NCBI GenBank assembly: GCA_003116995.1
Contig: BDSL01000037.1
Span: forward strand, 682,001 to 746,000
Direction: 5' to 3'
Source: Yamagishiella unicocca
Lineage: Eukaryota > Chlorophyta > Chlorophyceae > Chlamydomonadales > Volvocaceae
Length of the DNA stretch: 64,000 nt
A model generated the notes under the pieces. That model was not told the DNA's origin. It searched no databases and worked only from the letters and a program-made list of their open reading frames with translations. Each line of letters opens with the position of its first letter. Positions within the stretch are counted from its first letter, which is position 1. The position numbers and the translations under genes were made by a program. Shown one piece after another: positions 11,950-23,940 of this stretch.

Positions 11950-12718
11950 GGGTGGGGGAGTCCGGCGCCGCCGCCTGTGGTGGTGTCGGCGCCGGCGACA
12001 GCTCCTCCGCCCGCTCCTCCTCGCCTCCCAACCAGCGGCCCTCCACCTCGCAGCGACCGATGTCACCACCACCCCAGCTCATTGCCGCGCCGCCGACGCT
12101 GCCCGCTGTCGTACTGAAGACCCCCGGGTCGTATGACTCCAGGGTGTGCGCCCCCGACCAGCCCGCCTCTGAATCGACCGACCAAGCGGCGGTCCCGGCC
12201 GGGCCGCTGAAGGGCTCCGAAGCCGCCCCCACTGGGTCGTCCGGAACCGGAAAGTAGTCCACCTGCTGCTGCTGCTGCTGCTGCCCTTGCTGCTGTTGCT
12301 GGAGCTTCTTCAGGGCTTCCGCGCCCAAGGGAACGGGCGGAGGAGGAGAAGGCGCCGTGGCCGCGCCGACCCGTGGGTCGGTGCCGACCGCGCCCTCCTC
12401 GCCGCCTTCCGCGCCTTCGCCGCTCATTTCTAGCTCGGGTGATGGCGAAGCGGCAAACCTGCCCTCCCGGCCGATGTCGGGCGCCGCCTCGGCCTCCCTC
12501 TCTGGCTCCTGCTGGTCCGAAACCGGGTCCCAATCTGCAGGCAGCTTATCCGAGCGGCCGAACCCAGCTGCCGCTGCTGCTTCAAGTTGCTGCTCCTGTG
12601 CTGGCGCTGATTCATCCGCGCCTGCGGCCGCAGCTGCTGCCTCCTCGCGGGCGGCCTCTGCTGCGGCCAGCCGCGCCTCCTCGCCGGCCAGAGGTTTGCT
12701 GACTGCGCCGTTGCCCAT
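8730..12718 (-). CDS. unrecognised 717-aa low-complexity protein
   Basis: Five exons join in one frame: 11663-12718, 11145-11232, 10039-10661, 9219-9356, 8730-8978 (2,154 nt). The start chosen is ATG at 12716-12718 (MGNGAVSKPL). A strong acceptor just upstream (CCTCCACAG) suggests a 5' UTR intron or a further upstream exon. I do not recognise a family. Visible features are a charged Ala/Glu-rich helical head, two Gln-rich runs (near residues 140-150 and 430-470), a short helical exon (VQQLVSALAAQKRR), a Gly/Asp minisatellite of about 40 residues, and an Ala-rich helix (AQQRLSAARQVATHALEG) before a Ser/Gly/Glu tail. No signal peptide, TM segment or catalytic motif is visible. Exon phases agree throughout, which makes the model credible even without a function. 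Confidence 0.6.
9093..9150 (+). repeat. dispersed repeat R1, long form
   Basis: ATGCATCTCAAAACGTCTGT, a TCTAAACGG link, then TTTTTTCTGGCATCCACGGG and a CTTTCCTC end. Lies in the last intron of the 717-aa gene. Confidence 0.85.
9732..9791 (-). repeat. dispersed repeat R1, long form, inverted
   Basis: Reverse complement of the 9093 copy with few changes, 580 bp away in the neighbouring intron, so the two could pair in the RNA across the exon 9219-9356. Confidence 0.85.
10119..10225. repeat. in-frame 30-bp coding minisatellite
   Basis: Three to four 30-bp GCC-rich units within exon 3 of the 717-aa gene encode repeats of IGGGGDGGDG. The unit length is a multiple of three, so copy-number change keeps the frame. 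Confidence 0.85.
10915..10972 (+). repeat. dispersed repeat R1
   Basis: Copy with CGAAACGTCTTTTTCCAAAC followed by the GCATCCACGGGTCTTCCTCG core, in an intron of the 717-aa gene. Confidence 0.8.
11398..11440 (+). repeat. dispersed repeat R1
   Basis: Core copy (CAAACGG, T run, GGGCATCCACGGGTCTTCCT) in the first intron of the 717-aa gene. Confidence 0.8.
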
Positions 12719-13500
12719 CACTGCCTTTATCGCTTCCGTGATTGCTGTGGAGGCAAAATGGTTGTGTGAACTGTGTGAATCGTGTGAAGTCGTGCACCCA
12801 AAGTTGTGAGAAACGCTTTCATGGCCAGTTTACATTTGCTCCGCGGGACGCGATGAGCCGCCGCCTCGGGCCCGTCCGCCCTTACTTTCACGAGACGGCC
12901 ACAGACCTCACCTTCTGGATAGCTTCCTCGATTTCTACCTGTTCCACCACCACATTTTAACGTCACCCATTATTATCACGCTTTTCGCAGCGCGTAGAGC
13001 TTGCGTCACCTGTGAAGCCCCCACCACCCCCACTACCGCTTTACGGTGGAGCTTTTTATGGCCGGCCGGCCTGCGCCCCGGCCTCCGCCCCCCTGGCCCT
13101 AATCGTGCCCACCCAACACCACCGCCTACACTCCCCTTCCGCACCGTCTCTGGCCCCCTACCTCCTACCTCCAGCCTCCTACCTCCTGCCTGTCCCACTC
13201 CAGAGCCCTTCTCGGCTACAGCCCGCGCCCCCAAGGCGCTGGGGGACCGCCGAGGCAAGCTTCCAACATCCTCAGCTGCTGCTGCCACTCCTACACCTAC
13301 AGCGCCCCCGGAATTCCCCCCCAGGGGCCTTCCTGGACAAACGGGTTCCTGCGGGTTGCCGCTGCCTCCCCCCGTCTCAGGAAATTACTGCATAGTGGGC
13401 TGACCATGCGGTCCTCTGGTCCGATAGTCCGATAGCCTATAGTCCGATAATCCATAGTCCGATAGTCCATAGTCCGATCCCGCCGACTGCAGCCGCCGAC
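12719..13500. other. intergenic region between solenoid gene end and 717-aa gene start
   Basis: Head-to-tail spacing of two minus-strand genes. It contains the probable 5' UTR intron of the 717-aa gene (acceptor at about 12745) and a short GTCCGATAG-type direct repeat at 13416-13482. No exon is convincing and no TGTAA is seen for the solenoid gene. Confidence 0.4.
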
Positions 13501-15039
13501 CTACGGATCTCCTCGCAATTCCACTGCACCCGCTCCGGTAGCTGCCGCTGCCGCTGCCTCCCCCTCCCCCTCCCCCGCCGCCTGCCGGTCCTGCAGCCGC
13601 CTCAGCCCCAGCCAGGCCTCACTGATCAGCTGGTGCTCCGTCTTCTCCGTCAGGGCGCGACTGAGCTCCACCTGGGGGGGCGGGGGCGGGGGGGAGGGGA
13701 GGGGGAGGGGGTTCGAGGGAAACCCGTGGATGTCCGAAAAAAAGGGGGAGGGGGAGGGGGAGGGGGGGGGAGGGGAGGGGAGGGGAGGTGGGGGGAGAGG
13801 GGCGAAGGCACCAGCGGTCCCCCATCCATCCAACCAACCAACCAACCAACCAACCAACCAACCAACCAACTAACCAACCAACCAACCAACCAACCAACCA
13901 ACCAACCATCGAAGACCTCTTCCCTCCAAGTCGGTGGGGACCCGTCTCGCCCCCCGCCCCCCAGCTAGTTTCCGCCCTCCGCTTCCTGTTCCATGCAACC
14001 GGGTCTTCTCGCCCCCCTCCGCACCTGCAGCCCCAACCCCCCATCTTCCCCACCTGCAGCCCGAACCTCTGCAGCCAGTCGCCCCCGGGCACGCAGCCCA
14101 GCCGCACCAGCGCCACACACAGGTCGGCGCACTCGCGAGCACCCAGGGAGCCTAGGTCGGACTCCACAGCCTGGGGGGGGAGGGGGGGAGGGCGGGGGGC
14201 GAGGAGACCCGGTTACACGACATGGGGAGTGGAGGGTAGGGACTAGTTGGCGCGTAGCCTTTGCACACCCAGGTTGCGTGAGCATGCTGGAGCACTTGGA
14301 TCGACTACCGAGGGCCCCGTGGAGGCGGCTCGTCGGCCGCCTGTCAGAGAAGGAGGAACAAACTCGTGTGCGGTGAGCTAGCGAGTGAGGCGGAAGACGG
14401 AGAGCCGGGTCGGCGGATTGGGGCATGGGTGGGTGCTCGGCCCACCGGCTCACCGGCCGCAACCGACACACTGGAACCCAAATCCAACCCAAATCCCAAA
14501 TGGGAGGAAGCCGTCGACGCCCCTCCCTCCACATACACACACCCCTGCAGCGGCCCAGGTATTACTATGCACACCCCTGCAGCACCCGTACGGTACGGTA
14601 CGGCACGATACGGCACCTGCAGCAGCAGCCGCATCCAGCGCTCCGGCGGGGGTCGTGGCGGCGGGTGGCGGGCCAGAGAGTACGACAGCGCCACCAGCTG
14701 CCGCCCCGAAACCACCACTCCGCCACCGCCACCGACATAACCCTTGAGGCGGCCTCCTCCGCCGCCGTACTGTGCTGCCTCAGGGCGGCGGCCGCTGGGC
14801 CTCTCCGCCGACCCCTGGGTCGGCTGCTCCCGCCCCGCCGGCCCCGCTGCCGCCGGCCACCGGCCCGACGAGCTGCTACTGCCGCCGCGACCGCCGCCGC
14901 CGCTGCTGCTGCCTCCCAGCCCCGCCGGCTCCGAGCCGTACGCTACAGCCGCCAGCGTCAGCCCTGCCTCGTCATCTGAGCCGCTGCCCGTGCCCCCGGT
15001 CCCGCCACCACCATAACCACCACCACCACCAGCGTCGGC

Positions 15040-15071
<32 letters not shown>

Positions 15072-18000
15072 TAGCAGAGGAGGGTACCGTCGGCGGCGCC
15101 GCTGTCGCGGCGGCAGCTGCGCCCCTCGGCAGCGCCGCCACCATGAGGCGGTAGCTGGCTCGGTACACGGACAGCCACAGCGCGTCAGGCAGCCGCAGCC
15201 CCAGGGGCTCCGGAACCACCCGAGGGGCCGACGGCGGCGGCTGTACGGCAGCGGCGACGGCGGCGGCCCGAGGCTCGGGCTGTGTGACGAGCAGGAGGAG
15301 GGAGTCCAGCAGGCGGGAGATGTACGGCAGCGGGGCTCCGCCGCTGAGGGCGCGGCCGCAGGCTGCGTAGGTGGCCGGCAGTATGCGCTCCTGGGGTGGT
15401 TAATGGTTCCGGAGCCGGGGTTCGAGGAAGACCCGTGGTTCCGGAGCCGGAGCCGGGGGAGGGGGTTGCAAGGAAGAGGGGGGAAGCGGGCAGCGGGGCA
15501 GCAGGACGATGAGAGGTGGGGGTAGGCAGGGAGGAAGGAGCCCCTGGCAGTTGCTTGAGGTCGAGGAGGGGAGAGGAGGGGGGCCGGGCGGGGCGCATCA
15601 AGCATTGCGTTGCCTCGCCGGCTCTGTAGTGGCTCGCGGGTCATCCGCAGCCCCAGTTCCACCAGACACCCGCCGCTCCCGTCTGGAAGCACACGGCACC
15701 TCCTTTCTCTTATGCACACACCAGGGAGCACCCCTTCCCCGCCCATCGTACACGGGCTTTCCTCGCGGCCCCTCCCCGCTCCTCCCCCGCCCTCCGGACC
15801 ACCTCGGACCCACCTGCACAGTGCCCCGCACCCACTCCGCCCGCCCCGCCGCCTCCACCAGCCTCCCGACCAGCGGCAGCAGCTCCTCCAACAACACCCC
15901 CGGCGGCGCCGCCTCGAGCTGCCCCTCCGCGGCCCCCGCCACACCCGCCAGCCACTGGGCAGCAGCCTCCGAAACCACTGCACCAGCCTCCACTTCCTCC
16001 GCCTTCAAGTCCACTGCTGGCGGCAGCACCGGCATGGCCTCCGCCACTGCCGCCGTCAGCCGTACGGCATCCGCCAAAGCGCTGCCGCTGCCGCCGCCGC
16101 CGCTGCTGCCGCTGCGGGCGGCGTCGGCATCGGCGGCGCGCAGCAACGACGCCACCAGTGCCGGCGGCGGCGTCAACCGCAGCCGCCGCAGCGCCGCCAG
16201 CAGCGTGGCGGCCTGTCGTACTGACATCCCTGCCGCCGCCGAGGTAGAGATCGAGGTGGAGGTGGAGGTCGAGGGAGGGGCCGGCGGCCCCCCGCTGCCC
16301 GCCACCGCCGCCTCCGCCACCCGCTGCGCCGCCAGCAGCAGTGAGGGGCCCAGGGGGGACCCCGCCAGCCCACACAGCCGCCGCTGTGGCGCTCCGCCGC
16401 TGGGGGCTGGTGCGCCGGTCCCACCAAGAGCGCCTGCGCTGCTGGGGGCGGCCTCAGGGACCGACCCGGGTGCTGCGGCGCCGGTGGCCGAGGAGGAGGC
16501 AGGTGAGGCAGGCGCAGGGACAGGGGGGGCAGGGGCAGGGGGGGCAGGGGGGGGCACCGAGCCGGGGAGGAGGGCGCGCCGTGGTCGCAGCGTCAGGGCG
16601 CGGTACGACACCGGCGGCGGGGTTGCGATGTACGACAGCTCACACGCCAGGCCCACCAGCTCCCTGCGGGGACGTGAGGGGAAAGGATCGGTTTGGGTGC
16701 GCGTGGGGGGTGGGGAAGGAAGGGGGGGGCACAGGGGCCAGGCCCCAGCTGCCAGCCCTGCAGTCAGCCCCACACTCTACACACCGAGCTCCCCTCCCCC
16801 TGCCCGTCCTAACCCCCCCCCCTAGTCAAGACGCCGCCGCCGATTTAGCTTAGCCGCCGAAGGTCGACATACGATCTCCGTCTTTCGTTTCCTCAACCAA
16901 GTTTCCCAGCATGCATCTCGAAACGCCTGTTCTAAACGGTTTTTCTCGTGTACACGGTTCTTCCTTGCAACCCCCTCCTACCCCCCCCTCCTACCCGCCC
17001 CCCCGCCCCGGTGTCCCACCTTGCGCTGCACGCCTCAAGCTGCGCCAGCCCCTCCGCCTCCAGGTGCTCCAGTACGGCGGACACCAGGGAGGGCGGCGGG
17101 CGGAAGCCCAGGCGCCGCAGGCCTGACGGGGGAGGGGACGCAGTGGCAGCGGCGGGGGAGGGGACGGGGGAAACGGGGGTGTGGGTTTTGGTGTGGAGTA
17201 CGGCGGCCAGGAGTACGCCGCCAGTTGCCTCTGGAGCCCAGCAAAGCAAAGCAACCCCTTCCCCAGATGCTTAGATTTCCCCTTCCTGGAGCAATCCTTG
17301 GATCTCTCGGAGAGATTCTCTCTGCCCCACATGCCCCGCCCCTAGCATGGCTTACCGTACTCGGCGCGATGGCCCATTTGCTTAAAACCCTAAAACCCAC
17401 CCGCCCCCTTTCTCTTGGCCCCATGGCCACTCCGCCCACCCCAGCCACCTGCCTGCCAGGTAGGTGCACCAGTCCCGCAGCGCCAGCGGCTCCGAAACCG
17501 AACCGGCCGCCTGCCGCCCCGCCTCCCACAGCGCAGCCCGCAGCCCCCCTCGCCGCAGATCCAGCGGAGGGCCGGTCGAGACCCCACCACCTCCTCCCCC
17601 TGCTCCCCCTCCTCCCCCTCCGCCTCCATGGCGTCTGCGGAAGCCAAAGCGGAGGCCACCAGACCCGGTGGACCTCCCTGGAGCTGACTCCCCGCACAGC
17701 CCTGCAAGCGCGGACGCCAGGGCACCCAGCATCCTCATGTTGTACGACACGTCGTACGATACAGCCGCCGCCGCTGCCGCCACGTCAGGCCCCCCCGCGT
17801 CCTCGTCCGCTCCGCCGGCGGCGGCGCCGTGCGGGAGCTGCGCCGGCTGCTGCCGCCGCCGCTGCAGCTCCGGCCGCAGCTGCCGTACGGCCGGCAGGAC
17901 GAGCTGCGCCGCCACGCGCTGCAGCAGCGCCGGCGGCAGCGGCACCCGCAGCCGCCGCAGCGCCCACAGCAGCTGCACCGCACTGCGGGGCGGCAGCGGC

Positions 18001-21000
18001 GGAGCAGGCGCAACAACACCGCCGCCGCCGCTGGCGGCGGCGGCAGCGGCGGCCGTGTCCGCGGCTCGCTCCACTGCCGCCCTCACTCGCCGCCGCAGCC
18101 CCGCCGCCAGCGTCAGCGGGTACCCGGGAAGGCTGCTGCGGTCCGCCAGCGCCGCCAGCGCCCACAGCAGCTGAGCCAGCGCGCCAGGGGCTAGGCGGGT
18201 CAGGCGGCCGCGGGCGGCAGCAGCCACAGCGGCCAGCACGTCCTGTGGAGAGGGGCCATGAGCAGCGGGTTCAGATTAGGTTAGGTTAGATTAGGTTACA
18301 ATAGGTTACATTAGTGAGGCGACAGTCCTAGGTCATAGGACTGGGATTCGGGCGGTGTGGTTTGTGGGGTGTGAGGAGGGGGGGAGACAAGCGCACAGGC
18401 GAGGGGGAGGGGGCGGTCGCGGGTCCGGCTGCTAGGGCGGCGCCGTCAGCGACTGCGGCAATCCGGGAGTGGGACTGGAGGGACGGCGCGGCGCGTGTCA
18501 AACCCTGGATAGCTTCCCGGAAGGGTCGATCCTTCCCCCGGACCCCCAGTCTCTCACCCATCCACCACGGCCCTGCCCACCCACCCACAGTTTTTTCGGG
18601 CATCCACGGGTCTTCCTCGAACCCACCCACCCACCCACCCACCCACCCAGCCACCCACCTCTGAAGGCTGATAGCGCAGCCGCGCCAGGGCCCACATGCA
18701 GCCCACCAGCACCGTATCCGAGCAGCCACCCCCTCCCCCACTATCACCACTATCACCGCCACCACCACCACCACCACCAGCGCCGCTCATGCCCGAGGCT
18801 GCGCTGGCTCCCACGCCGGGTCCACCTTGCATCTCCGCCTCCGCCGCCTCCGCTGCAGCCGGCCCCTGTGCCGCCCGCAGCGACGGCAGTAGCCGCAGCA
18901 GCAGCGCCGCCACCAGATCAGAAGGCGGCCGCACACCCTCCACAGCCCCGTCCCGCGGCTGCTGCTGCTGTTTCAGCTGCTGCTGCTGCTGCGGCGGCCG
19001 CTCCAGGGATGCCACCGGGGCGGACAGCAGCGCAAACACGTCCCGCGGGTCCCACTGGTGCGCTCCACCGGGGGCTCCAGGGGGGCCGCACTGGCGGAGC
19101 GCGGCGCTGTACAGCAGCGGCCACACGGCGGAGCTGTCGGCAGCTGCACCCGCCACCGCGCCGGGGGCCACCTGCGGTAGGCGGTGTACGGCGATGTACG
19201 GCAGTGCACGGCGAGGATGAGTTTGGGCCAGATGGCGACGGCGGATCGGGTGTGCGGGAGGCAGGCAGAGGGCGAAGGCAGGCAGAGGGCTGTGAGGGAG
19301 GAGGGGCAGTTGGGGCGGCAGGTGGGGGCCCTAACCTCATCCGCCCCGCTCAACCCACCCACCTACCCAAGCCCCCATCCAGCCCGCTTCCAAACCCACC
19401 CACCCCAAGCCCATCCCCCACCCACCCTCAGCAGCGACAACCCGCTAGCCAGGGCCGCCAGCGAGCGCGGCCCCAGCACCGGCACCTGCACCTGCTGCTG
19501 GTGGTGGTGCTCCTGGTGGTGCTGGTGCTGTGCCCCCTGCCCGGCTGCCAGCTGGCGCCGCAGCGACCTCACGGCAGCACCCACCGCCGCCGCCAGCCAG
19601 CCGCCCCCCGGCTCCCCCGGCTCCAGGGGGGGCAGGAGGAGCGCTCCCCGGCTGCTCAGCCGCCCCACGGACCACACCACAGTGGCCAACATGTCTGGGG
19701 GCAACGGCTGGGGCGGCTGCGGCGGCTGCGGCGCCCGGGGGGGTGAGGGAGACCCGCCGTTCTGGCGCTGCGAGGTGGAGGTGGTGGAGGTGGTGGAGGT
19801 GGAGGAGGTGGAGGTGGAGATGGAGGTGGAGGTGGAGGTGGAGGGCTGGGCCCCTGTGCCTCCGCGAAGCACATGGTGGGGGTGTTCCCTGGGGCCGCCC
19901 TGCTGCTGCTGCTGCTGCAGCTCCAGCTGCTGCCCTCCTTGCTGATGGCCTCCTGCGGGTCTGACGGCGGGTGCACCCCCTGCCGCCCCCACCCACAGCC
20001 CTGCCGCGCCCTCCTCCCCCTCCCGCTCCCCCCGCTCCTGCCCGCCCGCCTCCTCCGCGGCGGTCCGCAGCATCATGCGGTGGGTGGCTGACAGAAGCTC
20101 CGCCGCCAGGTCCGGGGGCGGGGGGGCCGAGTGCATCTGCTGCAGCGCCCATAGCACGTTGGAAACAACCTGGCCCGCCAGCGGGACGGGGCAAGGAGGG
20201 GGGAGAGGAGGGAGGCAGTTAGCGGGGCAACCACCTGGTGGTTGAATCCCCGGGCAGCCGCTGTGGCCCCCCTCTCCCCGCCTGCCACCTCTGACCGCTT
20301 ACTACACAGCTGTTTGCCAGCATCCCTCAGGGCCCCCTTCCTCTCTTTCTAAGGGCTGTCGACACCGCGCCAGGCCCCCTTCCCCTGCGCCGTCCTCTAC
20401 CACAACTATACATTGCTAGCTCATCAGCAAACTCACCCCACCACGCCCTCCTCCCACCCCACCCGACCCGCCTCCTCCTCCCACCCCACCCGACCCGCCT
20501 CCTCCTCCCACCCCACCCGACCCGCCTCCTCCTCCCACCCCACCCGACCCACACCCTCCTCCTCTCCCACCCGACCCGCCTCCTCCTCCCACCCCACCCG
20601 ACCCGCCTCCTCCTCCCACCCCACCCGACCCACACCCTCCTCCCACCCCACCCGACCCACACCCTCCTCCTCTCCCACCCGACCCGCCTCCTCCTCCCAC
20701 CCCACCCGACCCACATCCTCCTCCCACCCCACCTGCGGCCCAGCACCCGGCAGCACCGCCAGCAGCGCCGGGCTGTAGCACTCCGCCAGCCAGGCCGCAC
20801 TTGGCTGAAGCCGCAGCAGCGCGGCGCCGTACAGCAGCGAGCTGAGCTCCTGGGCCTTGCATCCCTGCGAGGGGGAGGCAGGCGGGGGAGTGTCAGCGGG
20901 GGGTACGAGAGGAAACCCGTAGGTCGGAATGAGTTCAGCGGGGGGAAGGCGGGGCTCGTAGCAGAGCCCTATAGCTCGAAATGAACGGTGGAGCCGCCGA

Positions 21001-23099
21001 ACACCCGGACAGCGAATCCTGAGGAGCCGTGAAGTTGGTACTGGACAGCGTGAGGGCGGGGTACGTGTGGTGGCGCGGGTGGGACCGCTCTGGCGCCCCT
21101 TCCCCCCCTGGACCAGTGCTCCAGCATGCGCCCACAAACTAGATGTCCGCCGACCATGCGCCAACTGTCCTGTCCTTTTCGCGTCAACGGTTTTTACGCC
21201 CTCCCCCCCCCCCCCGACCTGCCCGGGTCTTCCTCGAACCCCCCGACCTACCCGGAGGACTGGTGCCAAGCTGACTTCCAGCAGCTGCGACCCAACCACC
21301 CGCAAGCGGCCCTCGAAGCGGCGTGCGGCTCCGCTGACATCCGCACCGCCAGTCGCCGTGTCCGCGCAGCTGGCGGCTCCGGCGGCCCTAGCCCCCGTGG
21401 CGGCGGCGGCAGCGACCCCGACTGCGTAAAGCGCGTTGGACAGATCCCGACCACTGGGAGGCGGCGGCAGCAGGCCGCCACCGCCACCGCCACCGCCTCC
21501 GCCACCGCCTCCGCCCGCGCCTGCCTCCCTCAGCTGCGCCTTCATCAGCTGCGCCGCCATGCCCTCCCACCAGGACGCACGCATCGTCAGTCGCAGCTTG
21601 GCGGCGGCCCACATGGCGTTGCTGGCGGCACGGGGCTGAGCCAGCAGCGCAGAGCCCCGCGCCGCCCGCCGGCCCAGCTCCGTCGCCACCTCCCAGCCGA
21701 ACGACGCCACGTCCAGCTCCAACCCCGCCGCCGCCGCCGCCGACCCCGCCGCCGCGCCGCGCCGCCGCCTGCCGCCTGGCGGCGGCTGCGCCGCCGCCCC
21801 CAGCTGCGCCAGGTGGGTGAGCAGCGCCACCAGGTGCAGGTCGTTCAGCCCGCCCCCTTCATCCCCTTCAACCCCGCTCACGCCGCCGCGCCCTCCCTGG
21901 ACCTCCGCCTGGCGGTAGATCCGGTGCAGGTCCTCGGGGGTGGTGCAGCTCTTGATGGCTCGAGTCAGCGCTGCCGGGTGCGGAGGCAGACCGCCGCCGC
22001 CGCCGCCGCCGCCGCCTCTTCGGCCAGCTTCCGCCGCCGCTCCAGCCGCCGCCATGCTGCTGCCCCCCAGTAGCGAGCCCCCAGCAGCGACGCCACGCGC
22101 ATCCATTTGCTGCCGCTTGTACGGCCGCCCCTGCCCTTGCCCCGGCTGGTGGTGGTGCTGGCCCGGGCGCCCGCTTGGTGTCGCGCGGGGAGGGACCGGC
22201 TTCGATTCGGTGCGTGGTTCCGGAGCTGGAGCTGCGCCCACGACTCCGCCCGGCAGCAGGTGCCGTCGCGCGGTGAGCCTCCTCCTGGCCCCCCCGCCCT
22301 CAGCTCCGGAACCCCGCAGCGACTGCTCCAGGGCCCCTGCCGGACCGCCCCTGGAGTCGGGGGCGCCTGCCGCTGGCAGCGCGTCAGGTGGCTGCTGGCG
22401 CCGGAAGCTGGAATGTGTTTGGGTCCGAGGGTGCGGCTGTGGCGCTGGCGCTGGTGACGGCGGTCTCCGGGATGTGCTCCCCCCTTCCGCCTCCCCCGGG
22501 GGCCCCCCCGCGACCCCTGCCGCCCAGTAGGGCTGCGAAGAGGGCGACGGCCGCACCAGGGCCGCTTGTCCCGCCATCACCCCCGGCCCCGCCACCGCCG
22601 GCGCCGCCGGATGCTGCCAGGTGCTGCGGCCGCTGCTGCTGCCACTGCTGGACCCGCCGCCACTAGCACTGGTGGCGCTGCCGCCTTTGCTACTGCCAAG
22701 GCTGATGCTGGAGAGGAAGGCGCTCCGGAACCCGCGATCCGGGGCGGTGCTGCCGCCATCGGTGACCCAGCCGCGCGGCCGGGCTCGCGTGGGTAGGAGG
22801 CCGCCCTGGCGGCTGGAGGCGCTGCGGGGTGGGGCCGGGTGGGGCCAGAGGCGAGCAGCGCAGCCGCAGCAGGTATTGCAGGTGCTGCTGCCAGCCAGGG
22901 ACTGCGACGCGGCTGACCGTACGGAGGGCCCGGGTGGCCAACTCCGCTCGGACGGCGCCGGGCACGCTGTCGCGGGGGAGCCGGACAGCTGGTGCTGCAG
23001 CGCCTGCGGCTGCTGTGGGAGCGGCAGGCGTGGTGCGGTGGGGGTCGACCTGGATGCTTGTCCAAAGGTGAAGGGCGGGCGCCCGGCTTGGGTGTCCAT
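13501..23099 (-). CDS. giant OPR/FASTK-like alpha-solenoid protein
   Basis: Ten exons give one 6,042-nt frame (about 2,013 aa): 21252-23099, 20733-20864, 19426-20169, 18659-19171, 17453-18242, 17020-17122, 15814-16663, 14617-15390, 14054-14170, 13501-13671. The start is the first in-frame ATG ([10 protein letters not shown]), and the Ser/Pro/Arg-rich head could be an organelle transit peptide. Many degenerate helical-pair repeats are visible, for example [85 protein letters not shown] and [11 protein letters not shown]. This is the pattern of algal OPR and FASTK-type RNA-binding proteins of chloroplasts and mitochondria. Long Gly/Ala/Gln/Ser insertions separate the repeats. I see no RAP domain at the C terminus. 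Intron 5 needs a GC donor (GCAG|GCAGGT) to keep phase. Its RNA target cannot be inferred. Confidence 0.75.
13829..13908. repeat. (CCAA)n tetranucleotide microsatellite
   Basis: About 20 CCAA units with one CTAA interruption, in the last intron of the solenoid gene (13672-14053). Confidence 0.92.
13962..14014 (+). repeat. dispersed repeat R2
   Basis: CTAGTTTCCGCCCTCCGCTT...ATGCAACCGGGTCTTCTCGCC. Close relatives lie at 26301-26352 and 61728-61770 (+) and inverted at 9378-9416, 14196-14255 and 25497-25545. Confidence 0.78.
16911..16972 (+). repeat. dispersed repeat R1, long form
   Basis: ATGCATCTCGAAACGCCTGT then a diverged core (GTGTACACGGTTCTTCC), in the intron between 16664 and 17019 of the solenoid gene. 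Confidence 0.78.
18589..18624 (+). repeat. dispersed repeat R1, core
   Basis: TTTTTTCGGGCATCCACGGG plus TCTTCCTCGAACCC, about 35 bases from the exon edge at 18659. Confidence 0.8.
20446..20732. repeat. intronic minisatellite, about 23-28 bp units
   Basis: Roughly ten units built on CTCCTCCCACCCCACCCGAC with either CCGC or CCACAC following. Alternating unit types recur in a higher-order pattern. The array fills the second intron of the solenoid gene right up to the donor at 20732, so the 5' splice site is the edge of the array. Confidence 0.88.
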
Positions 23100-23940
23100 G
23101 GCTGGTGCTGGGTGGGCCGGGGACGCACGACCGGATCTTATCCGCGCATGCAGGCCCCCGGCATCTACCAGCGCATATAACTGCACCAGTTATGTGCGAT
23201 TAACAAGATGTTGGCAGCAGATGGCAGCAGGCTGGCTTAAGAGAAAGCGACGCGGGGCGGTGTCCACTAGCGCGCCCAAGCCGCCACCGTGATGCCACCG
23301 GCAGATGCAGCAAGCCGCCGTCCAACAACTTTATGCCATCTGTCGTGCCCCAGGGCACTGGCAGCTGCAGCTGTGCCTCAACCGAGGTCACTTTAAGTTT
23401 GCAATTGCAGCTATCTACGCCCTATGCCAGCCTCGCTCAGCATTTTTTGCGTCATCTGTCCAGATTTGTTGAAAGAACTCATCATCATTTGGGACGTCTT
23501 GCTGCAAGGCGCAGCACCAGCGACGCGCTCGGCGGCTCAACGTGCGCCTCGCCCACTTGTTGTTCGAGCCGCGATCCAAAATGATGACTTACAAGCAGTT
23601 ATAAACGACAGCTATTTCCAACGTAAATTGGGTCACTGACCGGATTGGAGCTACGATCATATGGAACGCATGCGGTCTGGATTGTGTTAATCAATAGCTT
23701 GTAATGTTGTAAAACGATTTAGGTTTCAGCTATCTTCGCATATTTTCAGAGTGTCAAAGCTTGCTGCGCAAATCATTTTCCATTCATCTATACCCGGATT
23801 ACCGCATCGTAACGCCCTTTATGTGTGCACGCAACACGTTGACGTATCATATTTAGCATCCACTTTTTAAAGTCGTATGCGGTGACAGTGGTATAGGCGA
23901 AAGGCTTCTGATCAAGGCCATCAACCGTCTCGACGTCAGT
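23100..23940. promoter_or_regulatory. divergent promoter region, solenoid gene (-) and TLC gene (+)
   Basis: The two ATGs face away from each other across 841 bases. The composition falls to moderate GC in the middle (23.6-23.9 kb). No clear TATA box is visible for either gene. Short open frames here are not supported by splice sites. Confidence 0.45.

Noticed and set aside
20433..23186. Single 917-codon minus-strand open frame
   Set aside because: Only 21252-23099 and 20733-20864 are exons. The rest reads through an intron and a tandem repeat (RVGWEE units), and the first codon is GTG, not ATG.
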